Below are positions 37,013 through 44,540 of a stretch of DNA of 64,000 nucleotides, one piece after another. Below the pieces are notes generated by a model. That model had not been told where the DNA came from. It ran no database searches and saw only the letters and a program-made list of their open reading frames with translations. This stretch comes from Chryseobacterium aahli (GTDB lineage Bacteria > Bacteroidota > Bacteroidia > Flavobacteriales > Weeksellaceae), in contig NZ_JALDNB010000007.1 in the NCBI RefSeq assembly GCF_022699665.1, forward strand, positions 62,001 through 126,000, written 5' to 3'. Each line of letters starts with the position of its first letter. Positions within the stretch are counted from its first letter, which is position 1. A program made the translations under genes and the position numbers.

Positions 37013-37153
37013 TTAATTAACCTGCAGAATCGCAGCTGCTACAAACACACCAAGGATTACAGCAATGTTGATGGTAATTACCTCGAGGTTGTGCTTTTCA
37101 CGGGTAGACTTCAGAAGTTTCCAGTCTCCGATTTTTCTGATTTTTGATTTCAT
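37013..37153 (-). CDS. 46-residue single-pass membrane protein in the kdp operon
   Basis: A 46-codon frame with a basic start (MKSKIRKIGDWKLLKSTREK) and a C-terminal membrane segment (ITINIAVILGVFVAAAIL). It lies between the first unknown small gene and the 27-codon gene with short gaps, in the same direction. The N-terminus should stay in the cytoplasm. No family recognised. Confidence 0.55.
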   Translation of the reverse strand: MKSKIRKIGDWKLLKSTREKHNLEVITINIAVILGVFVAAAILQVN

Positions 37154-37274
37154 ATGTAGATTTTTATTGTTTTTTAAAGGTCATCCCGAATGGTCGGGAC
37201 AGGCTATGCAATCGCTGAATCTTCAATACAATTTTGTATTTCCAAATCATGGCGATTTCATTTCTTTAAAATTT

Positions 37275-37634
37275 TTAAATTCCTGATTTATATACTTGGC
37301 GTAAGTAGTTGTTTTGAAGACTTGGTGACATTTTAGAAAAAATCAAATCTTTGTATGAAGGTTCACAACAAAACGTAAGACTGTCTAAAGAATAAATGAA
37401 AATGTTTTCGATGGCGTTCTTTAATGCCTGATCCCCTTTGTTGTAAAGCTGATTCATCTTGGTAATCGACTTCATCAGAATTTTCTGATCATGATTTTTA
37501 ATCAGTTTTTTAATTTGTTTGGTGAAAATACTGATCACCATAAACGGAGTTTTTGTTTTGTAAGACTCTTTAAATTCTTCCTGAGATTCAGGAATGATTT
37601 TAACGATTTCTCTTACAGCATCTGTATGATTCAT
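37275..37634 (-). CDS. Small unknown protein of the kdp operon (copy 1)
   Basis: A 119-residue helical protein starting at ATG 37634-37632 (MNHTDAVREIVKIIPESQEE); a TTG ten codons further up is less likely. Key stretches: TKTPFMVISIFTKQIKKLI, KMNQLYNKGDQALKNAIENI and FIYSLDSL, which parallel those of the 126-residue protein downstream. It is the first gene of the run that leads to kdpF-kdpA and follows the terminator of the sigma-54 regulator gene. It could tune Kdp expression or activity, but no function can be read from sequence. Confidence 0.7.
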   Translation of the reverse strand: MNHTDAVREIVKIIPESQEEFKESYKTKTPFMVISIFTKQIKKLIKNHDQKILMKSITKMNQLYNKGDQALKNAIENIFIYSLDSLTFCCEPSYKDLIFSKMSPSLQNNYLRQVYKSGI

Positions 37635-37750
37635 TTTTAGATTGTTTTGAATCTCTAATGCCAAGATTTATTCCCTTGAATAAAAAAAATACCCAACTCA
37701 TTATAAAACAAATATTTAAACAAAATTTAAAACATTTCAAAACACAAAAA

Positions 37751-37771
37751 ACCCTATCAAAATGATAGGGT
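37751..37771 (-). terminator. Terminator of the sigma-54 regulator gene
   Basis: ACCCTATC pairs perfectly with GATAGGGT around AAAAT; on the minus strand a T-run follows (plus A-run at 37745-37750). It separates the regulator from the small-gene/kdp operon. Confidence 0.85.
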
Positions 37772-37794
37772 CGTTATCAGAATGGAATTATTTT

Positions 37795-39147
37795 TTAAGA
37801 AATTTTGTATTCATCCACTTTTCTGTACAAGGTGGCAATGCCAATCTCGAGTAAACGGGCAGCTTCGGCTTTATTACCTTTGGTATGATTAAGCACTTTT
37901 TGGATCTGCATTTTCTCTGCACTCGCCATAGAAAACGCTGACATCATTTTGGTTTGAGAAGACTCTATCTCGTTATTATAGACCGAAATATCTAGAGGAA
38001 GACTATCTATCCCTAATTCAGATGAATCTGTGAGAATTACACTTCGTTCAATTACATTTCGAAGTTCACGAATATTGCCTTTCCAGGGATGATTTTTTAA
38101 GGCTTTTAAATAATCAGGAGATACCGAACTGATATTTTTACCGGTTTTAAGCGAAAAACTTTTCAAGAAAAACTGAGCCAGCAATTCAATATCAACCACT
38201 CTTTCTCTTAAGGAAGGAAGCTTAATCTGAAAAATATTAATTCTATAATATAAGTCTTCACGGAAATTCCCTTTCTCGATTTCAGTTTCTAAATCTCTGT
38301 TGGTGGCAGCGATGATTCTCACATCCGTTTTAATAGGCTTGTTATCGCCAACTTTCAGAAATTCGCCTGATTCTAAAACACGCAAAAGTTTTGCTTGCAA
38401 ATCTAAAGGCATCTCACCGATTTCATCCAAAAAAACAGTTCCCAGATTAGCTTCTTCAAAAATACCTTTGCTATCTTTCAGAGCCCCGGTAAATGCGCCG
38501 GCTTTGTGACCAAACAATTCATTTTCCAACAAATCTTTCCCGAAAGCTGAGCAATTGATTGCAATAAAATTATTTTTATTCCTATTACTAGCATGGTGAA
38601 TGGCTTGTGCAAAAACCTCTTTACCGGTACCCGTTTCGCCTGTTAAAAGAACTGTAGCATCTGTAGTAGCGACTTTCCTTGCAGAATCTACCACTGTGGT
38701 GATTGCTGATGATTTTCCTATGATGCTGTCAAATGATTGTTTTCTGTTGAGTTGCTTTTCCAGATGCAGAACGCGTTTGTTTAACGCAACTTTTTCAGAT
38801 GCTTTATAAATGAGAGGAAGAATTCTGGTATTGTCGTCACCTTTTGTAATGTAATCAAAAGCCCCGTTTTTAATCGCCAAAACGCCGTCAGGAATGTTTC
38901 CAAAAGCTGTTAAGAGAATAATTTCTACGCTAGGAAATTTATCTTTTATAATTTTAGAGAATTCCACTCCGTTTCCGTCAGGTAGTTTGACATCGCAGAT
39001 GACAATATCGATCTCTGAGGTTTCAAGTTTCTTTAAACCACTCTTCAGATTGCTCGATTCGAAAACTTCAAAACCTTCAAGGGCAATGATTCGTGAGAGA
39101 AGCGATCTTATTTTCGCTTCATCATCTATGATTAAAATGCTGTTCAA
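37795..39147 (-). CDS. NtrC-family sigma-54-dependent response regulator
   Basis: A 450-residue regulator starting at TTG. Receiver domain at 1-~120 (IIDDEAKIRS, phospho-Asp in DIVICDVKLPDGNGVEF). AAA+ domain at ~140-375 with Walker A (LLTGETGTGKEVFAQAIHHA), the sigma-54 contact loop GAFTGALKDSKGIFE, Walker B (TVFLDEIGEMPLDLQAKLLR) and the arginine-finger region (FREDLYYRINIF). A Fis-type helix-turn-helix closes it (GNKAEAARLLEIGIATLYRK). It lies just before the small-gene/kdp operon, so it is the probable output of the split KdpD/kinase in place of the OmpR-type KdpE. No clean -24/-12 site is visible in the short gap before the next gene. Confidence 0.93.
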   Translation of the reverse strand: MNSILIIDDEAKIRSLLSRIIALEGFEVFESSNLKSGLKKLETSEIDIVICDVKLPDGNGVEFSKIIKDKFPSVEIILLTAFGNIPDGVLAIKNGAFDYITKGDDNTRILPLIYKASEKVALNKRVLHLEKQLNRKQSFDSIIGKSSAITTVVDSARKVATTDATVLLTGETGTGKEVFAQAIHHASNRNKNNFIAINCSAFGKDLLENELFGHKAGAFTGALKDSKGIFEEANLGTVFLDEIGEMPLDLQAKLLRVLESGEFLKVGDNKPIKTDVRIIAATNRDLETEIEKGNFREDLYYRINIFQIKLPSLRERVVDIELLAQFFLKSFSLKTGKNISSVSPDYLKALKNHPWKGNIRELRNVIERSVILTDSSELGIDSLPLDISVYNNEIESSQTKMMSAFSMASAEKMQIQKVLNHTKGNKAEAARLLEIGIATLYRKVDEYKIS

Positions 39148-39531
39148 TGCTGTAAAAATATAATGTTCAAAATTAGAATTAATATTTCATTCGGAATCCT
39201 TTTGAGAAAAATTATTCATCATCGTAACTGAAATAGGTTTAAAATCTCATCAATTTTGAAATACATTTGAAAAATAATCACTGGTAAGACATTATTTTGA
39301 AGCTGATAATTAGCTTTTTAACAAAAATTTTCATTTAATTAATATCTCTATTTTGAAAAAAAGAAAAAAATATTACCTTTGCACCAACCTAAAAGGGAGA
39401 TTGGGAGTTCTTATAATTTAATTCATGACTACAATGGTTTTTAAAATGATTTCGTCACAGACAAATCTTTAAACCTTTATATGTCGTAAATCTAGAATGT
39501 ATATAACTCTTAGATTACCAAATTTGATATC
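39148..39531. other. Intergenic region with a promoter near its middle
   Basis: 384 bases between divergent genes. It is AT-rich. A TTTG (39352-39355) and TACCTTTG (39374-39381) pair with an 18-base spacer gives a likely start near 39388, leaving a leader of about 145 bases before the gene at 39532. A 15-codon ATG frame sits in that leader but has no support as a gene. Confidence 0.55.
39352..39381 (+). promoter_or_regulatory. Promoter with long leader for the 104-residue gene
   Basis: TTTG, 18 bases, TACCTTTG. The transcript would have an untranslated leader of roughly 145 bases, long for a small gene, and could hold a structured element (an AACCTAAAAGGGAGATTGGGAG stretch follows the start site closely, cut here to its key GGGAG repeats). 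Confidence 0.6.
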
Positions 39532-39846
39532 ATGCCGGATTTAAAGATACAGGAAGCAAAATTGCTTTTTACTAAAATCCACTCGAACCCAAAAAGTTAC
39601 GATTTAAAGATCAATGAAGAAGGGATTACAGGCAGAGATGATAAAATAAGTTTCAGACTCTACAGGAACGGTGAGGGAAGTGCCTTTGAGGTACTGATTG
39701 ACGGGATAACGTTCACCAATACGACTGGGGAATGGAACAATGCTCTGAATATGCTGACAAGCACTATCAGAAAAATAGAAAAAGAACAACAGAATATAAA
39801 ACTAGAACAGGCATTAGATAAGCTCAAAAAATACCTCTCAGAATAA
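39532..39846 (+). CDS. Small unknown protein
   Basis: A 104-residue soluble protein without signal peptide. N-terminal half looks beta-rich (SYDLKINEEGITGRDDKISF, GSAFEVLIDGITFTNTTGEW); the C-terminal third is a charged helix (TIRKIEKEQQNIKLEQALDK) that could be a coiled coil. No family recognised. It lies 73 bases before rpsT in the same direction, but rpsT has its own promoter. Confidence 0.75.
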   Translation: MPDLKIQEAKLLFTKIHSNPKSYDLKINEEGITGRDDKISFRLYRNGEGSAFEVLIDGITFTNTTGEWNNALNMLTSTIRKIEKEQQNIKLEQALDKLKKYLSE

Positions 39847-39869
39847 AGTTTAATTTTTTTAAAAATAAA

Positions 39870-39901
39870 TTTGGCTGGTATAAAAAAAGTTTATAAATTT
39901 G
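39870..39901 (+). promoter_or_regulatory. Promoter of rpsT
   Basis: TTTG (39870-39873), 20-base spacer, TAAATTTG (39894-39901). The expected start is about 12-15 bases before the rpsT ATG, a short leader. Confidence 0.75.
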
Positions 39902-39919
39902 CACTCACATTTGAACGAT

Positions 39920-40174
39920 ATGGCAAATCATAAATCAGCTCTTAAAAGAATAAGACAAAACGAAGTTAGAAAAGTTCGTAACAGATATTACCACAAGACT
40001 GCTAGAACAGCAATCAAGGGGTTAAGAAATGAAGAGGACAAAACTGCAGCAACAGAACAATTGCCAAAAGTTATCGCTTTATTGGATAAATTAGCTAAGA
40101 AAAATATTATCCACAAGAACAAAGCGGCTAACTTAAAAAGTAAATTGACTAAGCACGTTAACAAGTTAGCGTAA
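39920..40174 (+). CDS. rpsT: 30S ribosomal protein S20
   Basis: An 84-residue basic, helical protein that binds 16S rRNA early in small-subunit assembly. It has the family start [20 protein letters not shown], the middle block [12 protein letters not shown] and the end [20 protein letters not shown] start it at ATG 39920; a TTG 21 bases upstream would add a non-conserved MHSHLND and lies right at the expected transcript start. The two tRNA-Glu genes follow closely and may share the transcript. Confidence 0.97.
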   Translation: MANHKSALKRIRQNEVRKVRNRYYHKTARTAIKGLRNEEDKTAATEQLPKVIALLDKLAKKNIIHKNKAANLKSKLTKHVNKLA

Positions 40175-40182
40175 TTATAGTA

Positions 40183-40254
40183 GGCCCGTTCGTCTATCGG
40201 TTAGGACCTCAGGTTTTCATCCTGGTAAGAGGGGTTCGACTCCCCTACGGGCTA
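40183..40254 (+). tRNA. tRNA-Glu (anticodon TTC), copy A
   Basis: Cloverleaf: acceptor GGCCCGT/ACGGGCT with a terminal G-U, D arm GTCTATCGGTTAGGAC, anticodon stem CTCAGG/CCTGG with TTC in the loop, T arm GGGGTTCGACTCCCC. CCA is not encoded. It begins 8 bases after the rpsT stop codon. Confidence 0.95.
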
Positions 40255-40321
40255 CTAAAAAGAATTGAAACTTTCAAAAATTCAAAATTACTAACCCGCT
40301 ATTTATAGTGTGATGGTAGAT

Positions 40322-40393
40322 GGCCCGTTCGTCTATCGGTTAGGACCTCAGGTTTTCATCCTGGTAAGAGGGGTTCGACTCCCCTACGGGCTA
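40322..40393 (+). tRNA. tRNA-Glu (anticodon TTC), copy B
   Basis: Identical over all 72 bases to copy A, 67 bases further on, also without encoded CCA. The spacer differs in sequence from the flanks of copy A, so the repeat is limited to the tRNA. Confidence 0.95.
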
Positions 40394-40395
40394 CA

Positions 40396-40423
40396 AAAGA
40401 GATTTCAGATTTGAAATCTCTTT
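40396..40423 (+). terminator. Terminator after the rpsT/tRNA-Glu group
   Basis: A 12-base-pair perfect stem (AAAGAGATTTCA and complement) with a GATT loop followed by a run of T. Confidence 0.92.
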
Positions 40424-40484
40424 TTTTGTTTTTGATACAGTCAAAAATCATACTTAAAATTAACTTAGATATTTTAAATTTCTA

Positions 40485-40514
40485 TATCTTTGTAATTCAT
40501 CAGATGATATGATG
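40485..40514 (+). promoter_or_regulatory. Promoter and operator of the GntR gene
   Basis: TATCTTTG (40485-40492) is a -7 element; three bases later comes ATTCATCAGATGATATGATG (40495-40514), with the half-sites CATCA and TGATG around GATGATA. The same 20 bases occur before the exporter gene at 41194-41213. The place over the transcript start suits a repressor. Confidence 0.7.
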
Positions 40515-40522
40515 TTTTAATA

Positions 40523-41179
40523 ATGCAGATTCAAAGAAAAACTTTAGCGCAGGAAGTTGCAGATAGATTAATCGAAGGAATATCCAACGATGAATATGCT
40601 ATTGGCGAAAAACTTCCGATTGAATCTGAGCTCATGAAAATCTACGGCGTTGGTCGCTCCAGCATTCGTGAAGCAATAAAAATTTTATCCATTAAAGGAA
40701 TTCTCAATGTACAGCAAGGTGTTGGAACTTTTGTGGTTGCTAAAAACGCTCTGGAATCTTTAGAATCTCAAATGAATAAAGCAGAGATTCAGGATGTACA
40801 AGAAGTGCGTTCACTGCTCGATTCGAAAATTGCAGCGAAGGCAGCGATGAACCGATCGGAGGAAGATTTAAAAACAATTAAAAAATATCTGGATCTCAGA
40901 TCTCAATTTGCAGAAGAAAATCTCGCGACAGAATGTTATCAGGCAGATATCAATTTTCATTTAGCCATTGCAGAAGCTTGTGGAAACCAACTTTTACGGG
41001 AAATTTACAAAGTAGCAACAAAACATATATTGAGTTCTTTTGAAATCAGACATCACAACAATACGGACTCATTTAAAATTTCGCAAAAAATACATAGCAA
41101 ACTTTATCAATCTATCGAAAACCGCGATGCTGAAAAAGCTTCCATCATTGCACAAAAAATAGTTGATCAGATTTACTAA
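40523..41179 (+). CDS. GntR-family transcriptional regulator (FadR subfamily, FCD domain)
   Basis: A 218-residue DNA-binding protein. Residues 1-70 form the winged helix-turn-helix (LAQEVADRLIEGI, YAIGEKLPIESELMKIYGVG, RSSIREAIKILSIKGIL, VQQGVGTFV). The FCD ligand domain follows (~85-215) with the metal/ligand residues expected in EVRSLLDSKIAAKAA, DINFHLAIAEACGN and HHN. The effector is unknown. It precedes an exporter gene by 28 bases and both carry the same operator-like sequence, so it probably represses itself and the exporter. Confidence 0.92.
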   Translation: MQIQRKTLAQEVADRLIEGISNDEYAIGEKLPIESELMKIYGVGRSSIREAIKILSIKGILNVQQGVGTFVVAKNALESLESQMNKAEIQDVQEVRSLLDSKIAAKAAMNRSEEDLKTIKKYLDLRSQFAEENLATECYQADINFHLAIAEACGNQLLREIYKVATKHILSSFEIRHHNNTDSFKISQKIHSKLYQSIENRDAEKASIIAQKIVDQIY

Positions 41180-41193
41180 AAAAATTTAATAAA

Positions 41194-41213
41194 ATTCATC
41201 AGATGATATGATG
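41194..41213 (+). promoter_or_regulatory. Second copy of the GntR operator, over the exporter start codon
   Basis: All 20 bases equal those at 40495-40514. Here they include the ATGATG that provides the annotated start codon at 41208 or 41211, so a bound repressor would cover the start of the gene. Confidence 0.7.
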
Positions 41214-42434
41214 AATAAAAATAATATTATGGAAAATATATCTACAAAAACAATTGACACCACAAAAATTGTTTACCCTATCCTGTTCATGATTAGTTTT
41301 TCTCATTTTTTGAATGACTTAATTCAATCTACCATTCCGTCACTGTACCCCATTTTGAAAGGAGAATTCAGTTTATCTTTCGCTCAAATTGGAATTATTA
41401 CCTTAGTATTTCAACTTACAGCTTCCATTCTACAGCCGTTTGTCGGAATTTACACTGACAAGAAACCCAACCCAAGATCTTTAGCCATCGGCATGGGATT
41501 ATCAATGGCAGGATTACTTCTGTTAGCTGCTGCTCATCAGTATTATGTCATTCTTATTTCAGTCGCATTAATCGGAATGGGCTCTTCTATTTTTCATCCT
41601 GAAGCTTCAAGGGTAGCACAATTGGCATCGGGTGGGCAAAAAGGATTGGCTCAATCTATATTTCAGGTAGGCGGAAATTCGGGAAGCGCCATCGGACCTT
41701 TGTTGGTTGCGTTGATTGTTCTTCCGTTGGGACAAGGTTATGTAGGCTTGTTTGCCATAGCAGCGTTTATCGGAATCATCGTACTGTGGCGAATCGGAAA
41801 CTGGTACGCTGAAAGATTATCATTGAAAAAATCAGCAAAACATCCAAATGACATCATTGAAATACAGCTTTCCCGTAAAAAAGTTCTGTTTTCAGTGACT
41901 ATTTTATTGGCTTTGGTATTTTCAAAATACATTTATCTGGCTTCAATGACCAATTATTTTACTTTTTTCCTCATTGATAAATTTCACATTTCGGTACAAG
42001 ATTCTCAGTTATTTTTATTCATGTTTTTAGCGGCAGTTGCTGTCGGAACCATTTTAGGAGGGAAATTAGGTGATAAATACGGCAGGAAAAAAATCATCTG
42101 GATTTCTATTTTAGGTGCGGCACCCTTCACACTTTGTCTTCCTTATCTTTCATTATTCTGGACAATTGCATTTGCAGTTATCATAGGATTAATCATCGCT
42201 TCCGCATTTTCCGCAATATTAGTCTACGCCACAGATTTGATGCCCAATAAAATCGGATTGGTTGCAGGATTATTTTTCGGATTTATGTTTGGAATGGGCG
42301 GAATAGGATCTGCTGTTTTAGGAGCAGTTGCAGATGATACCAGCATAGAATATGTTTTCAAAATCTGCGCATTCTTACCTTTAATGGGAATTATTACCGC
42401 ATTTTTACCCAATATAAAAGGACATAAAAAATAG
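41208..42434 (+). CDS. fsr: MFS exporter of the fosmidomycin-resistance (Fsr) family
   Basis: A 408-residue transporter with about 12 membrane segments. It matches the Fsr group in SHFLNDLIQSTIPSLYPIL, VFQLTASILQPFVGIYTDKK, GMGSSIFHPEASRVAQLASG, LAQSIFQVGGNSGSAIGPLL and GGKLGDKYGRKKIIW. Family members export small toxic compounds; the substrate here is unknown. Possible starts are 41208, 41211 and 41229 (MENISTKTIDTT); the first two lie inside the operator. It forms a unit with the GntR gene. Confidence 0.88.
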   Translation: MMNKNNIMENISTKTIDTTKIVYPILFMISFSHFLNDLIQSTIPSLYPILKGEFSLSFAQIGIITLVFQLTASILQPFVGIYTDKKPNPRSLAIGMGLSMAGLLLLAAAHQYYVILISVALIGMGSSIFHPEASRVAQLASGGQKGLAQSIFQVGGNSGSAIGPLLVALIVLPLGQGYVGLFAIAAFIGIIVLWRIGNWYAERLSLKKSAKHPNDIIEIQLSRKKVLFSVTILLALVFSKYIYLASMTNYFTFFLIDKFHISVQDSQLFLFMFLAAVAVGTILGGKLGDKYGRKKIIWISILGAAPFTLCLPYLSLFWTIAFAVIIGLIIASAFSAILVYATDLMPNKIGLVAGLFFGFMFGMGGIGSAVLGAVADDTSIEYVFKICAFLPLMGIITAFLPNIKGHKK

Positions 42435-42460
42435 TCCTCAATGCTATGAATGAGGACTAT
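42431..42460 (+). terminator. Hairpin after the exporter gene
   Basis: ATAGTCCTCA pairs perfectly with TGAGGACTAT around a ten-base loop, overlapping the stop codon region. The T-tail is weak (TTACAATAG), so termination is likely but less certain than at other sites. Confidence 0.6.
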
Positions 42461-42538
42461 TACAATAGTAGAATTTTAGGTTTAAGAAAGAATTTCGACA
42501 ATTGCTTTTTTACCTAAAATTCTATTTTCTATTTTACT

Positions 42539-43483
42539 TTAAATACCAAAGTTGATAAAAATACTGAATCTTGATTTCGCTTCAATATCTCCTCCCGCCA
42601 GATTGGTATAAGTCGGAAGCATTAATTCTGTTCCCAAGCTGAATTTTTTGTAAGAAGCTTCAAAACCTAACTTTCCATACAGAGCACTTCCTGCAGTTTT
42701 CGGAAGAGCTTCTTTGAACTGTCGATTTCGGTCATACACTTCACCCTGAAAACCAAATTTTGCAGAAAGAATGCTTTTCTCATTTCCAAAGAGTTGATAA
42801 AATCCTGTGGCTGAATAATTCCATTGATTCCCAAACTGATAGTGTTTTTTGTTTTCAGTTTTAATCGTGTAATCGGTATTGAGAAGCACAGCCAGTTTAT
42901 TTTTCTGAAATCTGTAATTTAAAACTGCCTGATAATCCCAACTTCCGGTTCCCAACTGAAAACTCGGATTGACTCCGGAAATTCCTTTTTCATCAAACTT
43001 TCCGAGCGGAACTTTTACTCCAACTCCGCCATTCAGCTGATGAATATTGTCTTTTGAATTAATCAACTGATAAATTCCCATCAAATTAAAATCTCCGATT
43101 CCGTTAATATTGATGTCGCCCTGCAAAGTTTTCTTATCATGAAAATGAAATGGCAGACTTCCGTAAATACTCAATTTTTGAGTCAGAGGAATTTTTGCCC
43201 AAAGCTGAAGGGTATTGAAATACTGATCCTGCGTTAATTCATTGACAAATAAATTCTCTTTCGCTTTATAATGCTGAGCGAAATATTTAATTCCGATAAA
43301 CTGAGGATTTAACAAAGATTCAAAACCGGACGAACCATTTCCTGCTGCGCAACCACATGCATCGCATTCATTGAATAAAATCTCATCTTGAAAATTATTT
43401 AAAATGTATAAACTGTCATTCACTGTTTTTGCCTGAAAACTGTTCAAAGAAATCAGACTTATGATAAAAATTATTTTCTTCAT
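42539..43483 (-). CDS. Outer membrane beta-barrel protein of the MbnP/MbnH-like cluster
   Basis: A 314-residue exported protein (signal peptide at 1-18) predicted as a beta-barrel, with alternating strands and the end FSIFINFGI. Near the mature N-terminus it has a Cys-rich block ECDACGCAAGNGSSGFESLL, which could bind a metal. It follows the diheme peroxidase gene by 10 bases and the MbnP-like gene before that. The set suggests transport or assembly linked to copper. The barrel and signal are read from sequence; the role is inference. Confidence 0.72.
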   Translation of the reverse strand: MKKIIFIISLISLNSFQAKTVNDSLYILNNFQDEILFNECDACGCAAGNGSSGFESLLNPQFIGIKYFAQHYKAKENLFVNELTQDQYFNTLQLWAKIPLTQKLSIYGSLPFHFHDKKTLQGDININGIGDFNLMGIYQLINSKDNIHQLNGGVGVKVPLGKFDEKGISGVNPSFQLGTGSWDYQAVLNYRFQKNKLAVLLNTDYTIKTENKKHYQFGNQWNYSATGFYQLFGNEKSILSAKFGFQGEVYDRNRQFKEALPKTAGSALYGKLGFEASYKKFSLGTELMLPTYTNLAGGDIEAKSRFSIFINFGI

Positions 43484-43493
43484 TTCTATTAAA

Positions 43494-44540
43494 TTATTCA
43501 GCGAATTTTGGATTGGAGATAAAATTTTTGTCCGATAACGTTTTCAGAAAAGCAATAATGAATTGTTTTTCCTGAGTATTCATCGCAATTCCTATATGGT
43601 TATCCTGTTTCAACTGCGGATCGAGATTAGGATGATCTTCAACACCATCAGAATAAAAATTAAGTATCGCTTCCAAAGTGTAAAATCTTCCGTCATGCAT
43701 GTAGGGAGCAGTATACTCAACATTCCTTAAACTTGGAACTCTGAATTTCATCCAGTCATTTTGATCCAACGTCACACGATGTCGTCCTGCATCTTTAAAT
43801 TGGGTATTGTAATACATTCCGGTGTTCCTGAAGCTTTCATCGGTAAACAATTCTCCACCGTGACAAGAAGCGCATTTTTGCTGAAACAAAGCCATTCCCT
43901 GAGATTCTTCAGAAGATAAATTTACTTTCCCCTGTTTAAACCGATCATATTTGGAATCTGCCGAAATCAAAGTGGCCATAAACTGCGACAATGCTTTCAA
44001 CACTCTTTCTCCGGTAATACTTTCGTCTCCGTAAGCCTGCTTAAATAATTTTTTATAAACATCCTCTTTACTGAGTTTGGTAATCACTTCAGGCATTGAA
44101 CTATCCATCTCGTTTGCATCGGTGATCGGAATAATCGGCTGTTGGTTTAAATTATGAATCACTCCGTCCCACATATACCGTTTCAGAAAAGCCATGTTTT
44201 GAATGGCCGGCGCATTTCTGATTCCTATTCTGTCGTTAATTCCATGACTTACCGTGTGACCATGATGGGTAAATGCATGTTCCTGAATGTGACAGAAACC
44301 GCAGGAAATGGTATTATTTCTTGAAAGTCTGCCTTCATAAAATAATTTTCGGCCCAACTCTACTCCATTTTTTGTGATTGGATTTTCATCTTTATCAAAG
44401 GTCATTTCTGGAAAGTAAGATGGAAACTGAAGATTCACCGCTTCATCTTTATCTAAAGGCTGAATCACCTCATCAGAACACGAAATGAAATTCAGAAAAG
44501 CAATGATCAATACTCCTGTTTTTAAAATAAGTTTAGTCAT
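43494..44540 (-). CDS. Diheme cytochrome c peroxidase of MauG/MbnH type (lipoprotein)
   Basis: A 348-residue exported lipoprotein (LIIAFLNFISCSDE; Cys 22). Two c-type heme sites are present: CGFCHIQEHAF and CASCHGGELFTDE. Distal ligands may come from PYMHDGRFYTLEAIL. Members either reduce H2O2 or, as in MbnH and MauG, oxidise a Trp on a partner protein. The start overlaps the 3' end of the MbnP-like gene by 8 bases, which favours the MbnH role. It acts in the periplasm. Confidence 0.88.
   Translation of the reverse strand: MTKLILKTGVLIIAFLNFISCSDEVIQPLDKDEAVNLQFPSYFPEMTFDKDENPITKNGVELGRKLFYEGRLSRNNTISCGFCHIQEHAFTHHGHTVSHGINDRIGIRNAPAIQNMAFLKRYMWDGVIHNLNQQPIIPITDANEMDSSMPEVITKLSKEDVYKKLFKQAYGDESITGERVLKALSQFMATLISADSKYDRFKQGKVNLSSEESQGMALFQQKCASCHGGELFTDESFRNTGMYYNTQFKDAGRHRVTLDQNDWMKFRVPSLRNVEYTAPYMHDGRFYTLEAILNFYSDGVEDHPNLDPQLKQDNHIGIAMNTQEKQFIIAFLKTLSDKNFISNPKFAE

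Noticed and set aside
37640..37668. Possible sigma-54 -24/-12 site (TTGGCA followed by TTCA) before the first small kdp-operon gene
   Set aside because: The -12 element lacks the GC dinucleotide and the start would fall almost on the gene's ATG.
39424..39471. 15-codon leader peptide before the 104-residue gene
   Set aside because: Only an ATG-to-stop stretch; no repeated regulatory codons or attenuator hairpins.
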